From Formicarius rufipectus (taxonomy: Eukaryota > Chordata > Aves > Passeriformes > Formicariidae), in assembly GCA_013399695.1 (NCBI GenBank), contig VXAU01000197.1:1528612-1592611 (forward strand): DNA of 64,000 bases. The letters run 5' to 3'. The position numbers were made by a program, and so were the translations under genes. A model generated the notes under the pieces. The model did not search any database and was not told where the DNA came from. It saw only the letters and a program-made list of their open reading frames with translations. This document shows positions 1 through 13,720 of this stretch, piece by piece (positions within the stretch are counted from its first letter, which is position 1; each line of letters begins with the position of its first letter).

Positions 1-3000
1 ACAAGTTATGTCTGGCCGTGTTATGGTACCAATTTTATCCTTCCTTTTTTCCCCTCACCAAGCAGGAAGAACAAATCTCTGGTGACAACAATGGCAAAAC
101 TGTGAATTATAAACATCCATGTGTCTCTCATTTGAATGCCTCCTCAAGTTTCCTTGACAGCTGGGGGAGAGAGAGTCTCTTAGTCTTTCCACCAGGGTCT
201 GAGCCACTGAAACTGCTCTCACACCAGCAGAGACCTGGGGGGGAAAGCCACGCAGCTCTGGCTGCCGGGTGAAACAGGAGCCCTGCACTCCCCATTAGGT
301 GCTGTTTGGTAGCTGAGCTCAGGTCCTTCTGGGCTGCCACAAGGGAAATGAGGGGAAAAGTCTGACTGTGAAACACAGCCAAAGCCAGGGCTCTGGGGGT
401 TCTGGAAAGGAAGAAAGATGCTGAGGGAGATGGGGCTTGCAGTGCCGCATCCTACCTTCGAGTCATGCCCAGGCTTCAGTGAGCGCAGGGGACCACACCC
501 AGGCCTGATACACAACCACTTGTCCCATGGCCAAATTCACCCACACCACCAATGACAAGCCCTGCCTTGCCAGAATCCCAGCCTTTCCCACACATGTTAC
601 TCTTCCAACTTTGGAAATAACAGACCGCTTGCACTAAGGTAGATACACACGTGCTCACAGGCAGAGAAATTAACACCAGCCCTGCCCACTGCCCATGATC
701 AAATCCCACCAGGAATCCTCAGCTGCTGTGCCCTGCAAGACAAGATCCCAAGGTGCCTCCAGCTGCAGGGCCAGAGGATGCATCAGGACATTTCATATCC
801 TGCTCACCCTGCCTCCAAGAGACAAATTCAACATGAGATGGCTCCTGCCTGCCACTCCTGCCCCTGTGCATGCCAAGGTACTGCATCAAACTCCCTGAAG
901 GTCTCAGAGATATTTATGGCAGCTGTGATAACCCCAAAGCATCTTTTAGCTGCCAGATCCCTTTCCCTGCTGAGCTGAGTTACAAGTTGTCTTTGTTTGA
1001 ACTTCTTTCAAGATGATGCAGAGACTCAGATGTTAGTACAGAATGGGTGCTTTAAATGAAGCCAAAGTCCACATACAAACATATAACTTGTGCATATATG
1101 TGTACACAAATATATCCCTTCCTTTCACCCAATCATCTAAAATTTGCCTATGAACAAAGAACACCAGCTGCATCCTTCAAATCACGTCAGCAACCAGCAG
1201 GTTAATAACCATCACAACCTTCACACACATGGGAATATTTTTAATTTGCAATAAAGACCTTCTTTTCTGCATTTTTTAGAAAATGGAGGATCTGGTCCCT
1301 CTCATGACAACACCCTGTCTTTTATTTGCGATCTAAAAAATTTTCATACTTGAATCACGTTTTCTTTCTTTCTTCCTTTTCCTCACTCTTGCAAAGATTA
1401 ATGCCTTCGACCTAAACCCCAGCCTTCCTGAAGGAGGATTCTCCTCACGCGATCATTGCTTTGCGGCATTTCTAACAGGGGCTATCGACTTAATTAACTC
1501 TAACTTTAGGTCTGAGTCTCCCATTGGAAAGTAAATGTGAGCTGTAGCTTCAGCCAAGCAGTGTCTTTCAAGCAGGGGATACCGAAATGTAATCCTCCTG
1601 CGCCTGCAGGAGGGTGGAGGGGGAAGCAGCCCTGCCTGTGGGGTGGCTCGAGCTGCAGGAGCGGCATGCCAGGGGTGCACCCCAGGAGACCCTTGGCAGG
1701 CTGGCAGGTGTCTTTGTTCAAAAAGCAGCATATTGAGCCTGTGTGGATGAACGTGTGGGTGGGGGGAGATGGGGGAGAGGTGGATGCAGCGCAGCGCTCT
1801 GGCACCCAGGCTGTCGCCCAGGCATCACTGATGTGGGCACTGGAGGGAGTTGCTTGCCAATCCTTCTGGCAGAAGAAAAATTGCTACAGATGGCAACTGC
1901 CAGCAGGGAACGAACAGCAAAAACAGAGGAATTCATGACTGAAATTATGGAGAGAAAGAGAAAAAAGCCTTTCCAATGTACCCGTTTCATCTTTTTAGTT
2001 AAAGGAAAACCTGTTATCAAGAGCCCAAATGAGCAGCTCCACTAAAACTGAGGGTGGAAATCACTGCAGGGCCATCAGAGCCATGGAGTGCCTTCAATTA
2101 AAAACCTACCATGTGCTTACACAGGCGGCACACACGCATAATCTGCATGTTTGCTTGTAAAGAGGTGCGTGCACTTCAATGAGGGACATTATTTATGCAC
2201 ATACATATTTTTGTGTCTGTGGCTCAGGAACTAGGCTGAAGGCAAGCAAAATCTGTGGAATTTGCACATCTTTCCCTTCTGTGTGACAGAAGGTGCCAGA
2301 TGAAGATATTTCCTGTCCTATCCACTTAAGAGAGCAAAACTAAGGAGCAGAAAAAGGAAAAAAAAAAAAAAAGAAAAAAAAAGGGGGGGGGGAATACAGC
2401 AAGCAGAAACACTTAAAATGAGTTACTATGTCTGGTCACTCAATCCTTTAAGCCCTGCCAACACTTTTCTGTGATTAGTTAGTAAATCTGACAAGGCCTG
2501 CGTTTGTTCACAGCTTATTGACAGATCTGTATTGATAAAGCAATATCCAAGCCTGGGGAAAGAAAGCTCACAATCTCATTTTACTGTCTCAAGTCTTTAT
2601 TGCACAAAGGTGTTTTTCCTGGATGAATTCATTTTCCTGAAACTAAAGTTTGAATTTTCTGAGAGTGTAGCTCTTATATCATTGCTTAATAATTATTTAT
2701 TGACTGGGTAGCCATTAAACATGGGAGAGGAAAAACATGTCACACGAATATATTTGTGGAGATTTCTGACCTGACAGTGCAGGGACATTTGTTTGGCGAT
2801 CATGAGACAGAGAACAATGGTAGCTGTGGAGGTGATATTTTTTCCATCCCCCCAGAGATCTCTCATGCTTTCCTGTTCCCCATGCCCCCATTCATCCTGA
2901 GCTTCTTCCTAAAACCTGCCTCCCTCTCCCCTGGAGGTTTGTGTCATGGCCATCCGTCCTGGATGAGACCACTGATGGGATCTCTTGAGGACCCATTAGT

Positions 3001-6000
3001 GCTGCTCATAAATTAGCCAGATGGGGTTTGCTCTGGCCAAGCTGCAGCAGGTTCGGTCTGGAGGGGAACTCAGGGCAGAGGGAACAACATTTCCAACGAT
3101 TAGGAGCACTGGGATATGAGAAAGCAGGAACAGACAGGATGAAACCAGAGATGATTTCATGTTAAAACCACATATATTACTGAAGCCTAATTGCAGCATT
3201 TCACATCCAGTTGAATTTTACGAGCTTGATGAATTGAGAATGTCAATGAAGAAGTGGCAGTGTGGGATTGTTCAATGACTGCAAACCAAAATGAGGGGAG
3301 ATGAGTTCAGTAACAACTGTTGGATACAGACACCATTAGAGAGCAAGAAGTGGTGCAACAGCTTTGCTCCAAGAGGCTGGAGAAGGTATCAAACCCTTAT
3401 TTTTGTGTGCTGTCACTGGAGACTGCTCAGTTTAAAGAGATCTAACAACCACTGCTCAAGCTGGCAGTTGAAAGAAATTGTTGAAAAAACTCTATTTGTT
3501 GGTGTTTCATTTTACTGTTTCTCTTTCTGTTTTCTGTGGGTAGTAAAAATTGGCAGATATAAGCCAGCGAAGAAGTGGAACATCATCACCAAAACAGAGA
3601 GTGATAGGGAAAATCCCTTTAAGTTAAACCATCACTAGATATCAATGAATCATATCACAAAAGCCTGTTTAGGCTTCCTTGGCATTACAAATCCAGAGTA
3701 TCCTCTGGGCTCTTCTGCAATCGCTATTGATTATGACTCTAAAACCAAAAAGTCTTCCTTGCTAACAATAACAAATCACTTGTTTTAAACACACAAAAAA
3801 AGCATTTTTCAAAAATGGGCTGAAAAAAGGTGCACACACCTCTTCAAAGGCTATTTTCACTACTGCAAGCATGCAGGTAGTAAGTCTTCTAAAATTTATG
3901 AAGGAAAGAATAAGTAGGAGAAATTATAACCAGTTGAAAAATGGGCTGTGCTAGGAAGAGGCTAATAAGGTATATATACTTCAAGGGGTGACATGTTTAT
4001 TACTAATAATCTATAACAACATTGTCCCTTTATTCACCAATGTTACATTAATAAGGAAAGTAGTTAAGAACCTACAGATGTTACATGTGTTTTGATAGGA
4101 TTAGTTCATGTACCAATGACTTCCTGAAAAAGTGGAGCTGTTACTACAGCTATATTGCCCTGGGCTTCTGCAACTTCAATTCAACAGTGAAACTGGACAA
4201 AGGAACCAACCTTCAGTGTGTGTTCACACTGAGCACTGCGATGTGGCAGAGCCCAGCACAGCTCTCCTTGCCCAGGGATTGCTTCCCTTGGAGCAGGTTC
4301 CCTTCTGGCTGACTGCTAAGACCTGCTGACACTGTCCAGGGAGAGGCCCCTCACAGACAGTGTCTGTCAGGACAGTGGTCGTGGCAGGTTGGAGACATGA
4401 CTTGGCCATGTAGGTTCTTACCAGTTTCTTTTTCAATACAACGCTGGTGAGATGTCACACCTCTTGTTTAAGCCAAGAGGGGTTGCAGTCTCACAATTCT
4501 CATTTTGACCATAAACAAAGAGCCTGGCCCTCTGTGGTAAGGATCTGGGCATGACTTATTGGAAACTATTGCTGTGGCAATACTTTGTTCTGTGTTAAAT
4601 GCCATTTCATAATCATCTCACCCCCACCGCAAACATGGATGATGCTCCATTCAGGAGAGATCACAGCAGTATGGAACGCTCAACAACTTTGCCACTGGGT
4701 ATTTCATGGGACAGTTCTTGAAAATCCATATCTATACCTCGTTTGTGTCAACTGTCTCATAGCAATGCTCAGAGAGGTCACATCAGAGACAGAAGTTTTA
4801 CTACATTATTAATACCCAAGAAACACTTTGCAATTTCAGTCTGGAAGAAGCTCTGTGCTTTACAAGTCTTCAACTAGTGAACACTGCCATGCTCCCACTG
4901 CTTCCAGAAGACGCAAAGCCATCCCCACAGCTGATGATCTACTCTACTGCCATAAATCCTGCTCTCTAAACTGTGGCCATAAGTACAGTTCGATGGAATG
5001 ACAACTAAGGTGGGATGTTTATTTGCAGTGCACAGATGATGGGAGTAAGACAAGATGAAATGAAGAACAGGACAGCTTAGGCTCTGTTGGTCTTACATGT
5101 ATTTACGTTCAGGCCACCCAATGCTGTTCTGGCTGCACAGGAGAATGTAATATGAGCACAAGTACAGTTTCTGATATATGTTATCTCACAGGACCACGGC
5201 AGGCATGGATGACCTTCAGTTTAAGTGAGAACCAGGCTTTGCACGCAAAAGAGCTCTGTGTTTGACTGTGAGAGCTATTGGGCCGAGCGACGAACTCCTA
5301 CACAGAGCTGAAGAAGCTGTCATTCAGTTCATGTAAGACTGAACTGGACAAGAACTGGAAAATATATTTAAACAGAAAATACTGTCTTGTCAGCAATGGA
5401 TGGATGAAGTGATTTAACACATGTTCTCCAACACCTGCAGCCTAAAACTTGCTTATGCTGGAAAAGGTCTACCAAGAAAGCTTTTGCTGTAGATGGAGAC
5501 TGTTTCTCCTGCCTGGAGAACAACAGTTTCCTCAAAAAACAAACAAGCTGACTGCTTGACAGGATTTTTTGCTAAAATTGTATCTAAGCTGTTGTCTAGT
5601 CTTTAATGTTTGTAGTAAATCCCTCTTTCACTACATTTTTTGTTGACACACCTATGCCATCCTAAAACTTGGGTAGTTAAATCTCTGACTAGGGTGTATC
5701 TACAGACCAGACCAAATACACACAGGCAATGCACACCTGCCACCACCAAGCACACCTAATAAAATGTGCCAAGCCACTGCTATTATATGCTCTGCTACAA
5801 GTTCTGCTTACAACAATAAATATTCACTAATCGGTAATATGATTATCCAAAATCTGAGGAGAAGGAGGGCTGCAGAGGGGAAAAATGTGCCCCTTTTATT
5901 TTCACAATCTCTCTGAAGCCACGATATATCTATGCAGAATGCATTTTCCTACCACATGTACTGATCTAGAACTAAGGAAGAGATGGATGCTGAAGGGAGT

Positions 6001-8740
6001 CATTTCCATCATCCATGGAGAGATTTGTAAAACAAGGGAGAGGGGTTTTTATTCCCCTCTCACTGCAAGAGGCATTGGCTCCTTTCCACTTCCAATTTCA
6101 CCATGGCTGCACACGACTAAACATCCATTTTGACACTAATGCGGAGTGGTGCTCTCTACTAGGCTGGGTCAGCCAGCTCTCCTGCCTGACTGGTCAAGTG
6201 ACTGCAAAATCAGTAATGGTATATTTTACACCCCATATTTCTTAAAAAACATAATTACTGGCGAAATTATTCTTCTTTTACTCTATGATTTTTTTCCTTT
6301 TTCTTTCCCAAAGACACATATGCTCACTCTCTCATAACAGTCAAAATGAGGTCAGAAACTCGAACATATGTGGCTGTGTGTGCTTTCTCCTCCAACCAGA
6401 AATGACAAAGCAGAGTTTGGCAAGGCAATAAAGGAATGGCCACAAATCAGCCAGGATTATCTGACTTCCTTTAAGAAAGCCATAAATTGTTTACAGCAGC
6501 ATTGGTCTTTAATGGCAGAATGGGGGGTGATGGAGGGGAAAGCTTTAATCTAACAATTTCAACACATTGCCAAAGTCCTTTCCTGTAGTTTACAATAAAA
6601 GAACCTCCAAAGCATCTAACTTATGTTGGCTGGGCTTTTTATTTTCGGGGAAAAGATCCTTCCCATGCTCCCATCTCCTTCAATACAGAAATAAACTGGA
6701 ATGTAAAGAGGTTAAGTTTTAGAGCATTAAGCATTTGACAAAAATGCCTGCAAAGATTTTAGCACCAGAAAACCTCTAGAGAAACTGGACGGAGCCTGGG
6801 ATAATACACAACAGACTCCTCCAAGCTTAATGCACTGGGAATTGGAAGTGCATTAGGATTTTGGCTACAGCTGGGCTTTTTACGGCCACTGGATTCTCGG
6901 CACCACCACTGCTAATAATACACAGGTGAGGGGACATGGAGACAGACAGACTGCTGTGATTGCTACTCACCATACACTGCAAACCAGTTCCAAGTAGGAA
7001 AAGGCAGCAGTTAAAAAAAATACTTTGGAAAGAGAGCCAATCTGCACAGCTCCTATATATGAATTTCTAACACTTCCTCGTTCCCCCTCCAGTGAAATTC
7101 TACATTCAAAGTTCTCTGGTTTTATCCTTTTGTTCATGCTTATCCTAGAGGGCAATCGTGAAATTCAGAACCATCACTGGAATTTGGACAATTTCTAAAG
7201 TTTGAGGGTGCCCATAGTGAGACTTTTAGAAATAGGGTCTATGTCCTCCTGTTCTTACATACGTATGTACTTTATATATTTTGCCCTTCAGGGCCATTTC
7301 CCAGATGGCACTGTAGTGCAACACGCATCTAGCACAGAAAAAGCAAGCACCTCCTCTGCCTGGTATGGAAATCCCCCAAATCCTTTCCTGCTAGGATCAT
7401 CCCTGCTGTTGCACTGTACTTCTTTGGTCATACACCACTTCTGAAAAATGCATTTCTATTGCAAAAATGATGTAAATAAATACAGCACAGCTCATATGAT
7501 TTGAAGGGTTTGTCAACAGAAAATATTCATTCCAGACTATCGGCTTCTGAGAACTGGAGTATTTCCAAATCTATTTATCTCATCACTTTATAGAAGCTCT
7601 TTCCTCCCTCCTCTTGATATTTCAGAAATTTATTTGCCTCCCATTATAAAAATAAATACAAGTGCTCTCCCTCCCCAATGCCCAAACAGTAATTAGTTAT
7701 AATGATTGTTATTTATGTTGTGGCAGTGCCTTGGAGCCCCAGACACAGGCTGGGACCTGATATGGTTACATGCTTATAATCCCTTCTCTTCATGCTACTT
7801 AACAGCATATTGCTTGAAAGCCAGTAAAAGCAAATTCTTCAAGTATCACAATGGAGACTGCCAGCAAAGTTTCCCCAAGGCTTTGGATAAAAATCCCACG
7901 AGGTTGAGTGGTTCCCCATACTGCAAACTCTAGCTCTAGTGAGAGTCAGTCATCCTAGTTAAATTTTTCGTTTGGCTTAAAACAAACTCACAAGGCTGAA
8001 GAACACAAAGACAAATTTACATGTTTCCAGGGCAAGAGGGAAACTGTTCCTTTATAGAAAAGCTTTTCTTTAATAATTAGGACTGACAAATTACTTGTAT
8101 TTTCCCATGCACTGATGAGAAAGTTAGAGGAAGGAAGGAAACACAGGAAGATCCTAACAGCTCAGAAGCATAGGATGAAGTACTTTTATGGATAATTGCC
8201 ATGCAACTCTCTATTTTGTTTCTGGTGCTTAGATATTATTAAGTAAAACGAATTAGAAAGGCAACAGAGAAATGTACTCAGAATTCTTCATATCCTCTAA
8301 GTGGTTCCAATACCACCCATCAGGGACTCTGTGTTTGCTGGGTAGGCAAATGATTTTCTCATAAAAAGCTGGACGACTCTTACCATGGCTCATTTTCTCC
8401 TTTAACCTGCTCTATTACTGCCCCTCCTCTCCTCCTCCTCCAAAGTGAAATATAATATCCATCAGTGTAGTAATGATTCCTGAACTATAGATGCAAGTAA
8501 AAAGCAAACCCCACTCCCCAAGCCCTCAGCACAGAAGGCTTGATGAGCACGGCTAGTTAGCCCTGTCTCTAATTAATGCATTTTGCTTTTCCTGCCAGGT
8601 GTGGCCCCATTTCTCACTCACTGGTTTCCCTCCCCAACAATTTATTCTTCAAAAGCAGACAGAAGTGATGCAAACAGAACCTGTAAAATACAAATAATGG
8701 AGCAAATCAGTGTTTTGTTGTTTGTTTTTTTGTTTGTTTT
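1..8740. other. Non-coding stretch, no supported gene
   Basis: The first kilobase or so is somewhat more GC-rich, then the sequence becomes AT-rich. I find no exon with paired splice sites and an open frame, no RNA gene and no recognisable transposon. A mixed A/G homopolymer run sits at 2358-2392. Confidence 0.4.
2358..2392. repeat. Poly-A / poly-G run
   Basis: Fifteen A, one G, nine A and then ten G. Simple low-complexity DNA with no recognisable element body in front of it. Confidence 0.9.
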
Positions 8741-8751
8741 TTCCCCCCCCC

Positions 8752-8754
8752 NNN
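8752..8754. other. Assembly gap of three N between homopolymers
   Basis: Three N separate a T-then-C run (8737-8751) from another T-then-C run (8755-8778). The same pattern on both sides suggests that the contig ends overlap or were miscounted in a homopolymer, so the gap is probably not missing unique sequence. Confidence 0.95.
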
Positions 8755-9039
8755 TTTTTTTTTTCCCCCCCCCCCCCCTTCTTGCTGCTCAATAACTTTA
8801 AAGAGGGTTGGGGGGGTGAAAACAACAACAACAAAAAACCCCAAACAAAAACCTTTCCACTAAGTAATTGAGTCTGCACTCTTGTATCAGACATTCAATG
8901 CTAATTTGGAGTCCTGTCTTATCGCATTACAGACAAACACAGGGCCCCTTACATCAAGTGCAACAAAATAGCTACACTCGGCATTATTAATGAAGTAGAT
9001 GGATTAATTTCCTATTTATGAGAAGCTAACCAACTGGCT

Positions 9040-9300
9040 AGCTTGCTGACAGCACTATTAATGATCCTTAATGCCCCACAGGCGGTAATGGGTCCCGCTG
9101 GGAGATCTAGGAGCGCTGCAATTTGTATTGAGGATTTAGACATAACAAAAAAAAAAAAAAAAGCCCTCCTGGGAGCAGGCAGTTGATCAGCGGGCGCCCC
9201 GGCGGAACACAGCAGACAAATAATAAATGACAGCCTTGCGATTAAATCAAACCTTCTACTTTAAGTGTTAAAGTGTCTGACTGTCACTAACAATCTAGTG
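9040..9300. promoter_or_regulatory. Candidate conserved regulatory block
   Basis: Multiple TAAT cores, several CpGs (GGCGGTAATGGG, GCGGGCGCCCCGGCGG) and a direct pair of T-box-like half sites (TTAAGTGTTAAAGTGTC, 9261-9277) occur within 260 bases of otherwise gene-free DNA. The mixture resembles developmental enhancers, but conservation is not tested. Confidence 0.3.
9147..9162. repeat. Poly-A run
   Basis: Sixteen consecutive A inside an otherwise constrained-looking block (9040-9300). No SINE or pseudogene body is visible upstream. Confidence 0.9.
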
Positions 9301-12300
9301 GTTGTTAAAGCCTCCCGGGGCCTCCAGGAACAGACGCACTGAGCTGGAAGGTAAAAGGGGGGGCGAGCGGCCATGGCAGCAGCGGGAGCCTTGCTGGCTG
9401 CAGAAGGGAAGCTGCTCCCAGGCAGGAATTTACACAGACACTGAGCTCCAGCTCTGCTTTTGGAGGTACCACAGAGCCAGGGCAGAGGACCCCCAAAAGT
9501 TTACATCTGTCTTAAAAGAAAGATTTTACCCAGGAATGAAACAGGCTTAAGTTTCCCTAATCCCAGCTCTCCAGCCCAGCCGTCCTGCTTACCGAGGACC
9601 TCACCGCCCTGTTTCAGTGGGACTCCCACGTGTAAGATCATGTTTTGGGTACAAGAGTGTTTTGCCTGCTGCTATCTAGGAATTTCAGTTTCCATTCATA
9701 TGTCTGTGCTTGCAGGATTGAAACCAGAGGGCCATGTTTCTACATTCAAGAGGGACAGGTTGAGGTGTGAACAGAAGTCCTGGAGGCAACATGGATTTCA
9801 TTCACTTAGTCTTCTTGATAAATACAGCCATACACACTCTGTCTTCCTTATATTTAGTTTCCTTGCTGCCCTCGACTGATCACATTCTGAGGCTGGGTGA
9901 CAGCTTGGAGAAATCCCAATGCTTTCTCTTCTGGAGATCAGTGTTCAGAGATAGAGATGAAACGGGCAAGTAGGTGAGATGAAAATAAGCACTGAAATGG
10001 TCCTTTGCCTGTCACTCTCTATCAAAACACCAAAGCAAGAGCCGAGGCTTAACGAGTTAAGGAGGCACAAAGCCAACATTTTGTACTGATTGGGAAAATA
10101 AGTCTCCTCTCTCTTCATCACCCCTTGTCCATGCCATGACCAAGTGTATGCTTCTGTCTTCTTAGATCTTCTCCCACTCCATTTTAAAAGCCTAGTGCTA
10201 CATACAGTTAAGGTGCATAATATGAAGATTTCAAACAAGCTTAATCTTTAAAGAAACATTAAGAAAGTAAAGGGCAGTTGGATGACGTATACCTGCCATC
10301 AGCAGTAATAAAAATACATTCTTCTAATTCAAATAAGGTACTGTTAAATTCACCCAAGTGTCTCTCAAAGCAGATGCCCAGACTGGAGGATTATGAACCT
10401 TTGTATCTTGCAGAACAAACCAATACTACTAAATCTTCTGCTAAGGTTTCTATACATGAGGACTGTAGGTATCGTTTGCAGATATTTTTTTAAAAAAGAA
10501 AAAGCTAATGAACAGAGAAACAGTCCTGTAGGTATACATTTCTAAGGTCATGTGAAATGTTTCACTAAGAAAATAAGGCAGAAAGCTTTTTCAAGGAGTA
10601 TTTCTTACAACGAGAAAGATTGAAGTGGAAAAGAGAAAGCCATAAAAGGAAAGTTTCAATGTATCTGGGGATGGCAGAGTTGCACCAGCCTATACTTGAA
10701 CGAAACCTCTGGGCCTGTCACAGGCAGTTTAAGTGCAGCACTTCTATTTGGCAAGGATGTTACTTGCCGCGTATTGCACAGCACCTGCTCAAGCTATACC
10801 TCAGTCCTATTTTACTGATGAGAAACATAAAAAGGGCCCACGAATGTCTAAAGCTGCAGAGGGAGTCAACAAGAGGAAAGGATATGGGAACTTGGAGCTC
10901 TTTTTCCTTTCTGTACCCAGGCCACTTGCTGATAACAATATGGAGATCACCAGGAACAGTAACGAACAACAGAACAAGCCCCATGGCAATGCAGTTCCCC
11001 ATTCTCCCCTCTCACAAGTGGTAGGTTTCAAAAGGACAAAGACTAGCAAAAAATGAACCGAAACTTGCAAGTCAACAGCATGAGAGTCCCAGTTCAGTGC
11101 CCCACACAGGCTGCTTTTCACTGAAACCTTCAGACCTAATACAAATTTTGAAGGAAAACCTACTGTAACCAGTGGAACTCTTTCTGCTGATGTGTCAAGT
11201 CTGGACTAGGCTCAGCATATCCTCCCCCTGACTGAAGTAACAATGGGCAGCTGTTCCCAGCCTGACCCCACAGTGCTTGGAGATGGGATCCAGCAGGATC
11301 CCTTGTCCTCAGGCACAGTGCTGGGAGAAGCACTGCTGACAGCAGTTTGCTCCAGCCAACACTCTCCAAGCAGCCAACCCAGTTCCTGACAGACCAAAAC
11401 ACTCAAGTGTTTGCACAGGAAAACCACTGCCTACATACAGCTCTTCATACCCCATGTTCTCCTCCCTGCTAAGGTACTTGTAGAAAACAGAAAGGTCCTA
11501 CCACCTTCTTCCTCACCTGTTATTCCCATAATCCAGGAAACAGGATGTCTTCCTTCCAGATGCTTTGTAAAACATGTGTGGGAGTTTTATGGCTCCTATG
11601 AGGTTTTACAGGCACTTAAAGGTGTACACAACACAGAGGGGCCATGCAGTGGATCCCCTTTGAGGAAGAGTGGGCCAAGTGAGAGAACTGGGATTTTGTC
11701 TCATTATACAGACTCCCTGGGACCACTACTATAACAACAAGGCTGTGGGATGCTATCTGTCCTACAAGAAACTGTCCTGCAATTGTATCTTGGAAAGAGA
11801 ACCATAGATAATCACCTCAGCTCACAAATATCAAGTTATTCTATTACCAATCCATGTGTATTTTCTGGCAGAATTAATATATTCTCCTTTTAATCATACA
11901 ACTTAACGGCAGATCACTGAAGAGAACCCACTGGAAAACTGCAGTCAACTGGACTTTCTTCCCCTTATTTAAGTTTCAGTAAAGGCCATGTAAAGGAAAA
12001 AAATGCAGTGCATGATGAGGAGCTCTGGTGAGCACTGGCTGCCAAGAAGGTAGCATCAACAGAGCCACACTTATTTATTTATCTTTCAGTTCACACAAGC
12101 TGCTCTGTTATAGCCTCTGGGTGGGGAAGCATTGATTTTTAAACATCACAAGCTAAAGAACAACTGATCTGACAAAATGTCAGTGTGGAACAGAGTCCTC
12201 CTGATGCAGGGAAGGCAATGCACTGCCTTTGCCCTCAGGCAGGAGTCTCAGTCCAAAGGGTGAGAGATGGGCCCAGAGGCACCTGAGGTTGAGGAGAGGC

Positions 12301-13370
12301 TGCTGGGTGCTCAAGTTCCCCACCAGACCGCTGTCAGGGTTTAACTGTGGGGGGCAGCAAGCAGGGGTGCCAGTTTCTTTGCTTGCCTGGCTCCATGTCA
12401 GATACCACCTGAATTACTGTCATGACCCAAAGAGCACAGGAAGGACTGGGCAGCACCAGAACAGTGAGGAGGTCCCTGGGATGTGGTACACCTGTAGGAG
12501 CGCTGGCACTAGAGGGTAACAGCCTCTGAGTGGCTCCAGGGAGAATCCAAGTTCTGGATAAGGGACAACAACCGCATACCAGCTATACAAACCTAATTAG
12601 GAGCTCCAGTTTCACCTGCTAAGACTGCCAAATTCTGCTTTGGCTCATGGTCATCACCTTTGGTCAAGTGGATCACAAAAGGTAGGGCTGCACATACATG
12701 AGATGAAAACAACTTCTCTATGTAGAAAAAAAATGCTCTTCATAAGGCACCTTTCTTCCATTCATCACACAAAGAATTAAGACACACTGCTAATTTCTCC
12801 AGCCAGTCCCCCCTGTCTTCCTCATGCTGGCATAAAATTGAATCCTGAGTCTTGTTTGCTTGATTACGCTTCCCCTCCTCCAACCTGTCCCACCCTTGGC
12901 GCCTCCCACCGCTTTGCCTCCACCATCCTCTCTCAGATGGGGAAGGCAAAAAATAATAGTGACAACCCCCATGGGAAAGCCAAGAGGCCCCTGCAAAGTG
13001 CACTGCGAAAAGGAGCACGCCTGCTCACTCATCACATTTAGCATTCGTTCTGCCACTCGCTGTCAAATTAAAACGTGGCCAACAACTCATTTCTCCTGCT
13101 CTCACAGTTACAAATTAGTCCATTAAGCTGTCTGCAGCAAGCCTTTTTTCCTCTTCCCAGTAATGGCCTCCGAGAATTCCTTCATAATCGCCAAGTCCTC
13201 CTGGGATGCCCACCGAAAGCAGATGGAGAAGCTCCTGGGTAATACGAGGCACTTTTTAATGACACAACATGCTGTGGGTCTTTTTGTATTTTGTGGAGGT
13301 TTTTTTAATGTCCCTGTTCTTCCTTCATCATCTTTCCCCCTCCTCTGCTTTCTTCCATCAGGATGAATTA

Positions 13371-13400
13371 AACAAAACAAAACAAAAAAAAAAAAAAAGA
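13371..13400. repeat. AAAAC/poly-A run
   Basis: Short AAAAC units run into about fifteen A and then a GA repeat. Simple sequence, with no recognisable retroposed gene preceding it. Confidence 0.85.
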
Positions 13401-13599
13401 GAGAGGTGGGGATGGAGCAGCACGGATGCTGCTGTACAGAGGCTGACAGCTACAGGAAGGGGTGGGGGGAAATCAGCCTCAACTCCCTAATTAAAACCTC
13501 CTAATTGAATTATCTTTATTGAAAAATTAGATCTTCCATTGGAAGCTTGGAGATCTGGGAAGACAGACGATCAAGTCCTCCTGTAGATGACTAATCTGT

Positions 13600-13720
13600 T
13601 TCATTTGTCGTGTCTCCTCCTCCCCAGGCAGAGGCTGCTCAGACAATGACCGTCTCTTCTGCGGGCCAGACCTGTCGCAGAGCGAATCGCTCCTGACAGA
13701 ACAAGTTGCTTAATGCAGAA
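13600..13720. promoter_or_regulatory. CpG-containing block, candidate regulatory or terminal exon-like
   Basis: A pyrimidine tract and CAG at 13608-13627 precede a GC-richer segment with five CpGs, and a SOX-like ACAATG site lies at 13642. Read on the plus strand as an exon it meets a stop after about two dozen codons and shows no internal donor. Non-coding constrained DNA is the likelier reading. Confidence 0.2.

Noticed and set aside
10795..10865. Possible MIR fragment (CCTATTTTACTGATGAGAAA)
   Set aside because: Only one block matches; the flanks do not follow the MIR order.
13628..13712. Possible plus-strand terminal exon after a pyrimidine tract
   Set aside because: All frames stop within about 28 codons, no partner donor or polyadenylation structure can be tied to it, and the CpGs fit a constrained non-coding block better.
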